Notes under the pieces: model-generated
The model's database searches: none
What the model was told of the DNA's origin: nothing
Seen by the model: only the letters and a program-made list of their open reading frames with translations
Shown: in pieces, positions 6,977 to 12,830 of the stretch
Numbering within the stretch: position 1 is the stretch's first letter
Layout of the letters: each line of letters begins with the position of its first letter
Assembly (NCBI GenBank): GCA_038240875.1
Contig: JBBRGG010000092.1
Span: 1-12,830, forward strand
Length of the DNA stretch: 12,830 nucleotides
Source of the DNA: JBBRGG01 sp038240875
GTDB lineage: Bacteria; Planctomycetota; Phycisphaerae; Phycisphaerales; UBA1924
Direction: 5' to 3'
Program-made: the position numbers and the translations under genes

Positions 6977-7534
6977 TCAAACTTGGTTAAAGCCCATCGC
7001 CCAGAGCAACATCATGATCGCGACAACTCCGCGAACCGTCCAGCACACTGTGCGCACCCAATTCGTCGCGACAAGCTTTCGGTGCACGCCGCCATTAAAC
7101 CCCAAAGCTAATTTCGCGTGCATAGGCACTTGGACCAGAAACGTCGAGATCCAGCACGCTACGAGCAAGGCCGCGCCGACTATGGAGTATAACACCAGAG
7201 GTTGATTCTCCTGCGCTTGTAAAGCGAGTATCACCAACATGACCGACGCGGCAAGCTCAACGAACATTGCTGGTGCAACAATCAGCGTAGTTCGCGCTGC
7301 ATGAAGCTGAGCGGTCGCTGGAAAGTCCGCCCTGCCGTATCGCGAAAAGAGCGGATAGTGGACGAGTTGAATGAACCAGACCAAACCAACCATCAGCCAC
7401 GTCGCCGCAGCGTGCACAGCGATAACCAAAGGCAGCCATCTCGAAACCGAACCCGTAAACGAGCCAAGAGCCGAGCCAGCCAGCCCGGTCAACACTGAAT
7501 CAATCGTGGTTGTCGCGAAAAAAACATGCAGCAT
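6977..7534 (-). CDS. Uncharacterised integral membrane protein, four predicted helices
   Basis: I do not recognise a named family with certainty. The 185-residue product has four hydrophobic segments at about 33-58, 82-105, 112-136 and 160-181. Short polar motifs sit at helix ends: QLVHYPLFSRYG after helix 1, HAARTT before helix 2, QVPMHAKLALGF after helix 3, TNWVRT before helix 4. The regularly placed His residues (41, 59, 78, 138) could bind a cofactor or metal, but that is only inference. The first 30 residues are less hydrophobic, no SD is visible, and the true start may be later (GTG/TTG at codons 14-15). The stop is 5 bases from the ATG of the FeS-BCP gene, or overlaps its alternative TTG start, so the two are almost certainly co-transcribed and probably translationally coupled. 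A light- or redox-linked role is suggested by context only. Confidence 0.8.
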   Translation of the reverse strand: MLHVFFATTTIDSVLTGLAGSALGSFTGSVSRWLPLVIAVHAAATWLMVGLVWFIQLVHYPLFSRYGRADFPATAQLHAARTTLIVAPAMFVELAASVMLVILALQAQENQPLVLYSIVGAALLVACWISTFLVQVPMHAKLALGFNGGVHRKLVATNWVRTVCWTVRGVVAIMMLLWAMGFNQV

Positions 7535-7647
7535 TTGTACTCGTGTTTCGACGAATCGCAGCTTCTAGATGTTCGTACCGCCAAAGTCATCAACCGAAAC
7601 TTTACTTGAACCGTGCGCCTACTCCGGCTCTCAACACGTTGGTTGTA

Positions 7648-7653
7648 GATAAT
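7648..7653 (+). promoter_or_regulatory. Possible -10 element just upstream of the exonuclease GTG
   Basis: GATAAT lies 6 bases before the GTG at 7660. If used as a -10 box, transcription would begin at or next to that GTG, giving a leaderless mRNA. No -35 match is seen and the motif is short, so this is weak. Confidence 0.2.
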
Positions 7654-7659
7654 CAATTT

Positions 7660-8784
7660 GTGGAACGCGTTTCCCCATCACTAAGTCTATGTGATCGCGG
7701 CTTGGTCTGCCCCGCCGGAGACTTTGCCATTGATCCGGTACGACCCGTCGATCTCGCCGTCATTACGCACGCACATTCCGACCACGCGCGCACAGGCAGC
7801 GCTCGCTATCTCTGTGCCGAAGAATGCGCACCAATTCTCGCGCAGCGGCTAGGTTCATCGGCCAAAATCACCGGCGTTCCCTGGCACACTCCAACACGCG
7901 TCGGCGGCGTGTGGATCTCCTTTCATCCTGCTTGCCATGTGCGAGGATCAGCACAAATCCGCATCGAAACGCCCGACGAAATCGCTGTCGTGACAGGCGA
8001 TTATAAACGTGCTCCCGACCCAACTACGCAGCTCTTCGAGGTTGTCCCTTGCGACACGCTCGTCACCGAATCCACATTCGCACTGCCTATTTACCGCTGG
8101 GATCCTACCGCAATCATCATCGCCCAGATCGCGGACTGGTGGCACGCCAACGCTCATCTTGGCATCGCTTCCATTCTCTATTGCTATTCACTCGGCAAGA
8201 CCCAGCGCGTTCTCGCAGAGCTCGCTTTGCTCGCGCAGACGCCAACATACGCTTGGATCGGCAATCGCTCGCAAATTAGGGAAGAACACAGACCGATCTA
8301 CTTGCATGGTGCTGCGGTCGCGCTCACCGAGATCTATCGCCAGGCGGGCGTAATCTTGCCACCAACCTACCCGATCACCAACTCGAAAGCAGACGCGAGT
8401 ACAGCGCGGGACGAGCTTCTTTCAGGCCCAGCATTCCAAAGGCCCTTTGCTGGCGCGCTCGTCATCGCGCCACCTGCCGCCGCCGGCGATGGCGACGCCG
8501 CATGGATGAAACGCTTCGGCACCGATGCAGCCACCGCCTTTGCCAGTGGGTGGATGCGCGTGCGTGGCGTGCGACGTCGGCGTGGCCATGATGTTGGCTT
8601 CGCACTTTCCGATCACGCCGATTGGCCCGGCCTCATTGCCACCGTGCGAGAAACCAGCGCGAAGCGAGTCTTAATCACGCATGGCTCGTCAGACATTCTT
8701 GCCCGATATCTCCGTGAATTAAGCATCGACGCCGCAATCCTTGGGCAAGGTTCAATAAGTGATAGCGACGAGGAGGAAGCTTGA
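7660..8784 (+). CDS. Ligase-associated DNA exonuclease, metallo-beta-lactamase fold
   Basis: Two-metal nuclease of the beta-CASP-like/metallo-beta-lactamase type found beside bacterial ATP-dependent DNA ligases, predicted to trim DNA ends before sealing. Seen in 374 residues from GTG: GLVCPAGDFAIDP (the usual family opening), the metal-binding THAHSDHAR (His37, His39, Asp41, His42), and FHPACHVRGSAQI with a third-site His. VVTGDYKR supplies the bridging Asp; ESTFALP, the late SDHADWPGL, and THGSS near the C-terminus follow. The frame is open back to a TTG at 7510, but the family begins shortly before GLYC. The region before 7639 does not look conserved and would overlap the divergent membrane gene. 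GTG 7660 or TTG 7639 are therefore the likely starts; neither has an SD. The stop overlaps the ligase ATG by one base (TGATG), so the pair is translationally coupled. Confidence 0.9.
   Translation: MERVSPSLSLCDRGLVCPAGDFAIDPVRPVDLAVITHAHSDHARTGSARYLCAEECAPILAQRLGSSAKITGVPWHTPTRVGGVWISFHPACHVRGSAQIRIETPDEIAVVTGDYKRAPDPTTQLFEVVPCDTLVTESTFALPIYRWDPTAIIIAQIADWWHANAHLGIASILYCYSLGKTQRVLAELALLAQTPTYAWIGNRSQIREEHRPIYLHGAAVALTEIYRQAGVILPPTYPITNSKADASTARDELLSGPAFQRPFAGALVIAPPAAAGDGDAAWMKRFGTDAATAFASGWMRVRGVRRRRGHDVGFALSDHADWPGLIATVRETSAKRVLITHGSSDILARYLRELSIDAAILGQGSISDSDEEEA
8771..8777 (+). promoter_or_regulatory. Strong ribosome binding site of the DNA ligase gene
   Basis: AGGAGGA lies 6 bases before ATG 8784, inside the last codons of the exonuclease gene. 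It fixes the ligase start at this ATG rather than the adjacent TTG at 8781. Here its complement to 16S rRNA also shapes the exonuclease tail (Asp-Glu-Glu-Glu-Ala). Confidence 0.75.
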
Positions 8785-10622
8785 TGCATGGCTTCCTCGC
8801 GCTTTACAACGCTCTCGATTCAACCACATCGACTTCAGCAAAGGTGCGTGTGCTCGAAGCATTCTTTCGCGACGCGCCCGCTGCCGACGCGGGGTGGGCT
8901 CTCGCGCTCATGACCGGTAGGAGGCCGCGCCGAATCGTTTCGGCTGCCGCTCTGGTGCGCTGGGTGCGCGAGCTCTCCGGCTTGCCCGACTGGCTCTACG
9001 ACGAATGCGCAATTGCCGTTGGTGACACCGCGGAAACCATCGCGCTCGTACTCGAAGGCACGCGCGAAACACATCACTCTCGGCACGCAAACACGCACAC
9101 AACAAGAAGTAATTCTGGTTCTCCAACTCGCGTCGATTCACACCAGTTTGATCAACACCAGCTTGATCAACACCAGCTTGATCAACACCAGCTTGATCCA
9201 CAGTTTGAGCTCGCGCAGTGGATGGAAGAACGCATCCTTCCGTTGCGAGGCCTAGATGCACACGAACAGCGCGATCGTGTCGTTTCCTGGCTGCGTGCTT
9301 CTGACCGCCAGACCACCTTTCTCTTGTGCAAGCTCTTGACCGGTGGCTTGCGTGTAGGAGCATCGCGTACGCTCGCCGTCCGTGGCCTTGCCGCAGCTTT
9401 GGCAATCGATCCCGATGTCGCCGCCCATCGCGTAATGGGCAACTGGAACCCCGGCGCGCCCTTCATTGAATCGCTTCGAAACGCAACCACCCACAACCCA
9501 AGTCGTACTGGCATTGCCGACGTTCATGTGCAAGAATCACAGCCATTTCCCTTCTATCTCGCTTCACCCATCGATCACGCTTCAGCAGCGAATGTCCAAA
9601 CACAACTTGGCGATATCTCCGCGTTCCACATCGAATGGAAATGGGATGGCATCCGCGCCCAACTCATCCGCAGAAATGGCCGTGTGACCATCTGGTCTCG
9701 TGGGGAAGAGCTCTTGACCGATCGCTTTCCCGAAATCACCGATGCGGCACGCCGCCTTCCAGATGGATCAGTTCTCGATGGCGAACTTCTCGCCTGGCGC
9801 GGCAACCAACCACTCGGTTTCCACTCTCTCCAACGCCGAATCGCTCGACAAGACGTCACCGCAAGCATCCGCGCCCGCGTCCCCTGCATTTTCATGGCGT
9901 ACGACCTTCTCGAATACCAAGCAATCGATATTCGCACACATCAATTGCAAGACCGTCGTGCAACACTCGAACGCCTTTTCACCCTCGTGCGCGAACGCAT
10001 CGGCGATGGCCTCATGCAGCGCATCCGCCTTTCCGAACTTCTCTCTCCAGAAACGTGGGAAGGCGCCGCCTTGCTCCGCGATTCATCACGCGTCCGCAGC
10101 GTCGAAGGCCTCATGCTCAAGTCACGCACAGGCCCATACCGAACTGGCAGGGTCAAAGGCGAATGGTGGAAGTGGAAAGTCGACCCCTTTACCGCCGATC
10201 TTGTGCTCATCTCGGCACAAGCCGGCCATGGCCGCCGCGCAGGCTTGCTCACCGATTACACCTTCGCTGCGTGGGATAATGGCTCGCTCGTCGCCGTCAC
10301 CAAGGCGTACTCCGGCCTCACCAAAGCCGAGATCAACGAACTCGACGCGTGGCTTCGGGCGCACACCCGCGACCGCTTCGGACCTGTCCGCACCGTAGAC
10401 GCCGAACTGGTCTTTGAGCTTGCCTTTGAAGGAGCAGCGCTTTCGTCGCGCAATCGCTCAGGCCTCGCTCTTCGCTTCCCCCGCATAGCTCGTTGGCGGC
10501 GAGATAAGCCTGCTCGCGAGGCCGATACACTTGATTCGCTCCGGACACTCATCCATGCCCAAAGTAAGGCCCAAGGCCACACCAACCCCGAAAACCCAGG
10601 CCTCTTCGACGACCTCCTCTAA
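8784..10622 (+). CDS. ATP-dependent DNA ligase of the bacterial ligase-associated repair cluster
   Basis: Seals nicks by forming a ligase-AMP intermediate; bacterial members of this type are linked to DNA damage response beside an exonuclease and an Lhr-like helicase. 612 residues. N-terminal DNA-binding domain at about 1-235 (RVVSWLRASDRQTTFLLCKL, LLTGGLRVGASR, VMGNWNPGAP). Adenylation domain: motif I EWKWDGIR with catalytic Lys286, motif III SVLDGELLAW, IIIa IFMAYDLLE, IV VEGLMLKSR, V WWKWKVDP. The OB-fold domain follows (LVFELAFEGAALSSRNRSGLALRFPRI). Family members run about 520-550 residues. The extra length comes from an insert at about 94-140 within the N-terminal domain, His-rich (THHSRHANTHTT), then with a DQHQL repeat. 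All catalytic motifs are intact, so the enzyme should be active. It overlaps the exonuclease stop and lies 58 bases before the helicase. Confidence 0.95.
   Translation: MHGFLALYNALDSTTSTSAKVRVLEAFFRDAPAADAGWALALMTGRRPRRIVSAAALVRWVRELSGLPDWLYDECAIAVGDTAETIALVLEGTRETHHSRHANTHTTRSNSGSPTRVDSHQFDQHQLDQHQLDQHQLDPQFELAQWMEERILPLRGLDAHEQRDRVVSWLRASDRQTTFLLCKLLTGGLRVGASRTLAVRGLAAALAIDPDVAAHRVMGNWNPGAPFIESLRNATTHNPSRTGIADVHVQESQPFPFYLASPIDHASAANVQTQLGDISAFHIEWKWDGIRAQLIRRNGRVTIWSRGEELLTDRFPEITDAARRLPDGSVLDGELLAWRGNQPLGFHSLQRRIARQDVTASIRARVPCIFMAYDLLEYQAIDIRTHQLQDRRATLERLFTLVRERIGDGLMQRIRLSELLSPETWEGAALLRDSSRVRSVEGLMLKSRTGPYRTGRVKGEWWKWKVDPFTADLVLISAQAGHGRRAGLLTDYTFAAWDNGSLVAVTKAYSGLTKAEINELDAWLRAHTRDRFGPVRTVDAELVFELAFEGAALSSRNRSGLALRFPRIARWRRDKPAREADTLDSLRTLIHAQSKAQGHTNPENPGLFDDLL
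9135..9206 (+). repeat. 15-base tandem repeat, 4 full copies, in frame in the DNA ligase
   Basis: The unit GATCAACACCAGCTT is perfectly repeated three times (9150-9194). A diverged copy precedes it (9135-9149) and a shortened, diverged one follows (9195-9206). It encodes Asp-Gln-His-Gln-Leu units. There are no spacers between units, so it is not a CRISPR array. The perfect identity of three copies suggests recent expansion. Confidence 0.85.
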
Positions 10623-10680
10623 ATCGTCAACGCGAGCAAACACGCCTCGCGCAGCCGTTCGTCGGTACGCGGCGGCCAAT

Positions 10681-12830
10681 ATGCCCAGTGACTTGCGTGA
10701 CCCGCGTGATCAAAGATCGGGGAGCGAACTCGCTGAAACCTTCTTCGCCAGCAAAGGTTGGCAGCCTTGGCCGTTCCAAAACGCCGCATGGGACGCCTTC
10801 GCCGCCGGGCAGAGTGGCTTGATCACCGTCGCCACCGGCGCGGGCAAAACCTTTGCTGCAACGATGGGACCCTTCGCCGCGATGGTTGATCGCCTCCGCG
10901 CCGCGCAACAACCAATACACGCAACCAACAATGCCACGCCTCGCGCGCTTCATTCGACACCTTGGATGATCTACATCTCGCCGCTCAAGAGCGTCGCCCG
11001 CGACATCGAAAAAGCCATCCTCGAACCGATTTCTTGGGCCAGCCTCAATCTTCGCGTCGAGAGCCGCACCGGCGATACGCGTCAATCTCTTCGTGCCAAG
11101 CAAAAAATCTGCCTTCCCGAAGTCCTTATCACCACACCTGAATCTCTCTGCCTATTGCTCACACGTGCCGATGCTCGCGAAACTTTCGCCGGGCTTATCA
11201 GCGTCATCGTCGATGAATGGCACGAACTGCTTGCGAGCAAACGCGGCTCGCAAGTTGAGCTCGCGCTTGCACGTCTTCGCGCCTTCGCCCCCTCCATGCG
11301 AGTCTGGGGCATGTCTGCAACGATCGCCAATGTCAACGACGCCGCGCTTGCACTTGTCGGCGTTTCTTCCCAACAATCCAAGGCACCCGTCATCATCACA
11401 GGCGATATGGACCGCCCGCTCACGATCGACTCGATCCTTCCTGCCGATCCGGGCACGCTGCCTTGGGCCGGCCATCTCGGCCTTGCGATGCTCCCTTCGG
11501 TTCTCGCCGAGCTCGATCCCAACTTCCCCACAATCCTCTTTACCAATACGCGTTCGCAAGCCGAACGCTGGTACGGCGCGCTCATGGCGTCGCGTCCCGA
11601 CCTCGAACCCATCACCGCCCTTCATCACGGCTCCCTCGACCGCGACGAACGCGAACGCGTCGAACATGGCTTAAAAACCGGCACTATTCGCATCGTTGTC
11701 GCCACCAGCTCTCTCGACCTTGGCGTTGACTATGACCCCATCGAACGCGTCATCCAAATCGGCTCACCCAAAGGCATCGGTCGCCTCTTGCAACGCGCAG
11801 GGCGCGCCAGCCATCGTCCCCGCGCTGCATGCCGAATCTCGTGCGTGCCGACTCACGCCCTCGAACTTATTGAGATCGCCGCCGCACGCGACGCCGCACT
11901 AGCAGGCCGCATCGAACCACGCTTCGCACCCGACAAACCTCTCGACGTGCTCGCGCAGCACATGGTCACGTGCGCAATTGGTGGCGGCTTCACCGCCGAC
12001 GATCTTTACCGCGAAGTCACCACTGCCCACGCTTACCGAACCCTCACCCGCGAAGAGTTCAACTGGTCTCTCGCCCTCGTTCGCGAAGGTGGTGGCACTC
12101 TCAAGGCCTACGCCGAATACCATAAAATCACTCTAGATTCCACAAATATCTACCGCGGCGTCTCCCAACGTCTCGCGATGCTTCACCGCCTCAACATCGG
12201 CACCATCACCGCCGACTCAACCCTCAGCATCTGCTACCTCTCCGGCAAATCTCTTGGCAGAATCGAAGAAGGCTTCGTCTCTCACCTCCACGAAGGCGAA
12301 CGCTTCGTCTTCGCCGGTAAAGTCCTGCGCTTTGTCATGCTGCGCGATTTAGTCTGCTACGTTCGCGCCGCCACCGGCACAACCAGCCTCACGCCCATCT
12401 GGTCCGGCACGCGCCTTCCTATTTCCGAATCGCTCGCCAGCGCGATCCGGGACACGCTCGAACTCGCCGCCATTGGCTCGCGCAACTGCCCCGAGCTTGT
12501 CGCCGCCGACGCGCTGCTTCGCGTGCAACTGCGCGAGTCCATCATCCCCCGCGCCGACGAAACCCTCGCAGAACTCTGCACCACCCGCGAAGGCTCGCAC
12601 CTCTTCCTCTTCCCATTCGAAGGCAGGCTCGTCAACGCCGGACTTGGCGCGCTCCTGGCTCTTCGCCTAACTCGTAAAATCAAAGCATCCTTCGCTATCG
12701 CAGCAAACGACTATGGCGTGGAAATCCTCTGCCCCGAACCCTTCGACTTCGTGCCCCACCTCACGCCAGCCATCTTCTCACGCGACAACCTCGCCCTCGA
12801 TGCCGTGGAAAGTGCGAACCTGTCTCAACT
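10681..12830 (+). CDS. Ligase-associated DEXH-box helicase, Lhr-like (3' truncated by window end)
   Basis: Superfamily 2 DNA helicase of the Lhr family, third gene of the ligase-associated cluster; 716 codons are present and the frame runs open to the last base. Seen: Walker A ATGAGKT (residues 51-57), motif Ia YISPLKSVARD, motif II DEWH (178-181), and motif III MSATI (211-215). RecA2 motifs follow: TILFTNTRSQAE, ALHHGSLDRDERERVE, VVATSSLDLGVD, and QRAGRASHRP (motif VI Arg375). A winged-helix/Lhr-core region continues after about 430. ATG 10681 is the first start codon after the ligase stop in this frame; it has no clear SD, only GGCGG about 5 bases away. Full family members are about 800-850 residues, so about 100 are missing. 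Codon use is strongly C-ending, like the ligase. Several open frames of 170-190 codons on other frames here are shadows. Confidence 0.95.
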   Translation, partial: MPSDLRDPRDQRSGSELAETFFASKGWQPWPFQNAAWDAFAAGQSGLITVATGAGKTFAATMGPFAAMVDRLRAAQQPIHATNNATPRALHSTPWMIYISPLKSVARDIEKAILEPISWASLNLRVESRTGDTRQSLRAKQKICLPEVLITTPESLCLLLTRADARETFAGLISVIVDEWHELLASKRGSQVELALARLRAFAPSMRVWGMSATIANVNDAALALVGVSSQQSKAPVIITGDMDRPLTIDSILPADPGTLPWAGHLGLAMLPSVLAELDPNFPTILFTNTRSQAERWYGALMASRPDLEPITALHHGSLDRDERERVEHGLKTGTIRIVVATSSLDLGVDYDPIERVIQIGSPKGIGRLLQRAGRASHRPRAACRISCVPTHALELIEIAAARDAALAGRIEPRFAPDKPLDVLAQHMVTCAIGGGFTADDLYREVTTAHAYRTLTREEFNWSLALVREGGGTLKAYAEYHKITLDSTNIYRGVSQRLAMLHRLNIGTITADSTLSICYLSGKSLGRIEEGFVSHLHEGERFVFAGKVLRFVMLRDLVCYVRAATGTTSLTPIWSGTRLPISESLASAIRDTLELAAIGSRNCPELVAADALLRVQLRESIIPRADETLAELCTTREGSHLFLFPFEGRLVNAGLGALLALRLTRKIKASFAIAANDYGVEILCPEPFDFVPHLTPAIFSRDNLALDAVESANLSQ

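Noticed and set aside
7510..7638. N-terminal extension of the exonuclease to TTG 7510
   Set aside because: The extra residues do not resemble the family, they overlap the start of the divergent membrane gene, and no RBS is seen.
9135..9206. Possible CRISPR-like array
   Set aside because: The 15-base units are directly adjacent without spacers and are in frame inside the DNA ligase; this is a coding tandem repeat.
9635..10398. Two open frames of over 200 codons on the plus strand inside the ligase gene
   Set aside because: They overlap the ligase, which carries all catalytic motifs. Their products are low-complexity Arg/Ser/Pro/His-rich sequences typical of shadow frames in GC-rich DNA.
11082..11674. 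Long frames (about 170-190 codons) on both strands over the helicase region
   Set aside because: The helicase frame through this stretch has uninterrupted conserved motifs; the others have biased, motif-free composition.

Overview
The window is bacterial chromosome of fairly high GC, densely packed with genes, with short intergenic gaps and no rRNA, tRNA, phage or insertion-sequence genes. The organism cannot be fixed from sequence alone. The gene set (bacterial-type pheS, plsC, a PAAR protein, an FeS-type photolyase/cryptochrome, and an ATP-dependent ligase cluster) fits a Gram-negative-type bacterium. The mixture of strong Shine-Dalgarno (SD) starts with starts lacking any SD would suit a planctomycete-like lineage, but a proteobacterium is not excluded.

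Layout. (1) 1-595, plus strand: the 3' end of pheS, followed not by pheT but by a small unrecognised 64-residue protein. (2) 640-1479, minus: a PlsC-type lysophospholipid acyltransferase. (3) 1665-3451, plus: a small PAAR-repeat protein and, 41 bases later, a SAM methyltransferase with an N-terminal Trm112-like zinc ribbon. (4) 3492-7534, minus: a three-gene light/DNA-repair block. In transcription order it is a four-helix membrane protein, an FeS-cluster photolyase/cryptochrome (FeS-BCP) and a class I photolyase. (5) 7660-12830, plus: the ligase-associated repair cluster, comprising a metallo-beta-lactamase-fold exonuclease, an ATP-dependent DNA ligase and an Lhr-like DEXH helicase cut by the window end. 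The helicase frame is open from 10681 to the last base.

Functionally, the right two thirds (3492-12830) form a DNA-repair island. Two different photolyase families are transcribed away from a nuclease-ligase-helicase set whose members are known to travel together in bacteria. The usual fourth member, a PdeM-type phosphoesterase, is not in view and may lie beyond the right edge.

The most unexpected structural signal is that three unrelated genes (methyltransferase, FeS-BCP, DNA ligase) each carry a short tandem repeat of 12, 12 or 15 bases. Each repeat is in frame and lies in a linker or tail rather than a catalytic domain. The candidates for undescribed biology are the orphan PAAR/methyltransferase pair, the membrane protein immediately upstream of the FeS-BCP, and the His/Gln-rich insert in the ligase. 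None of these can be called a new system from sequence alone.
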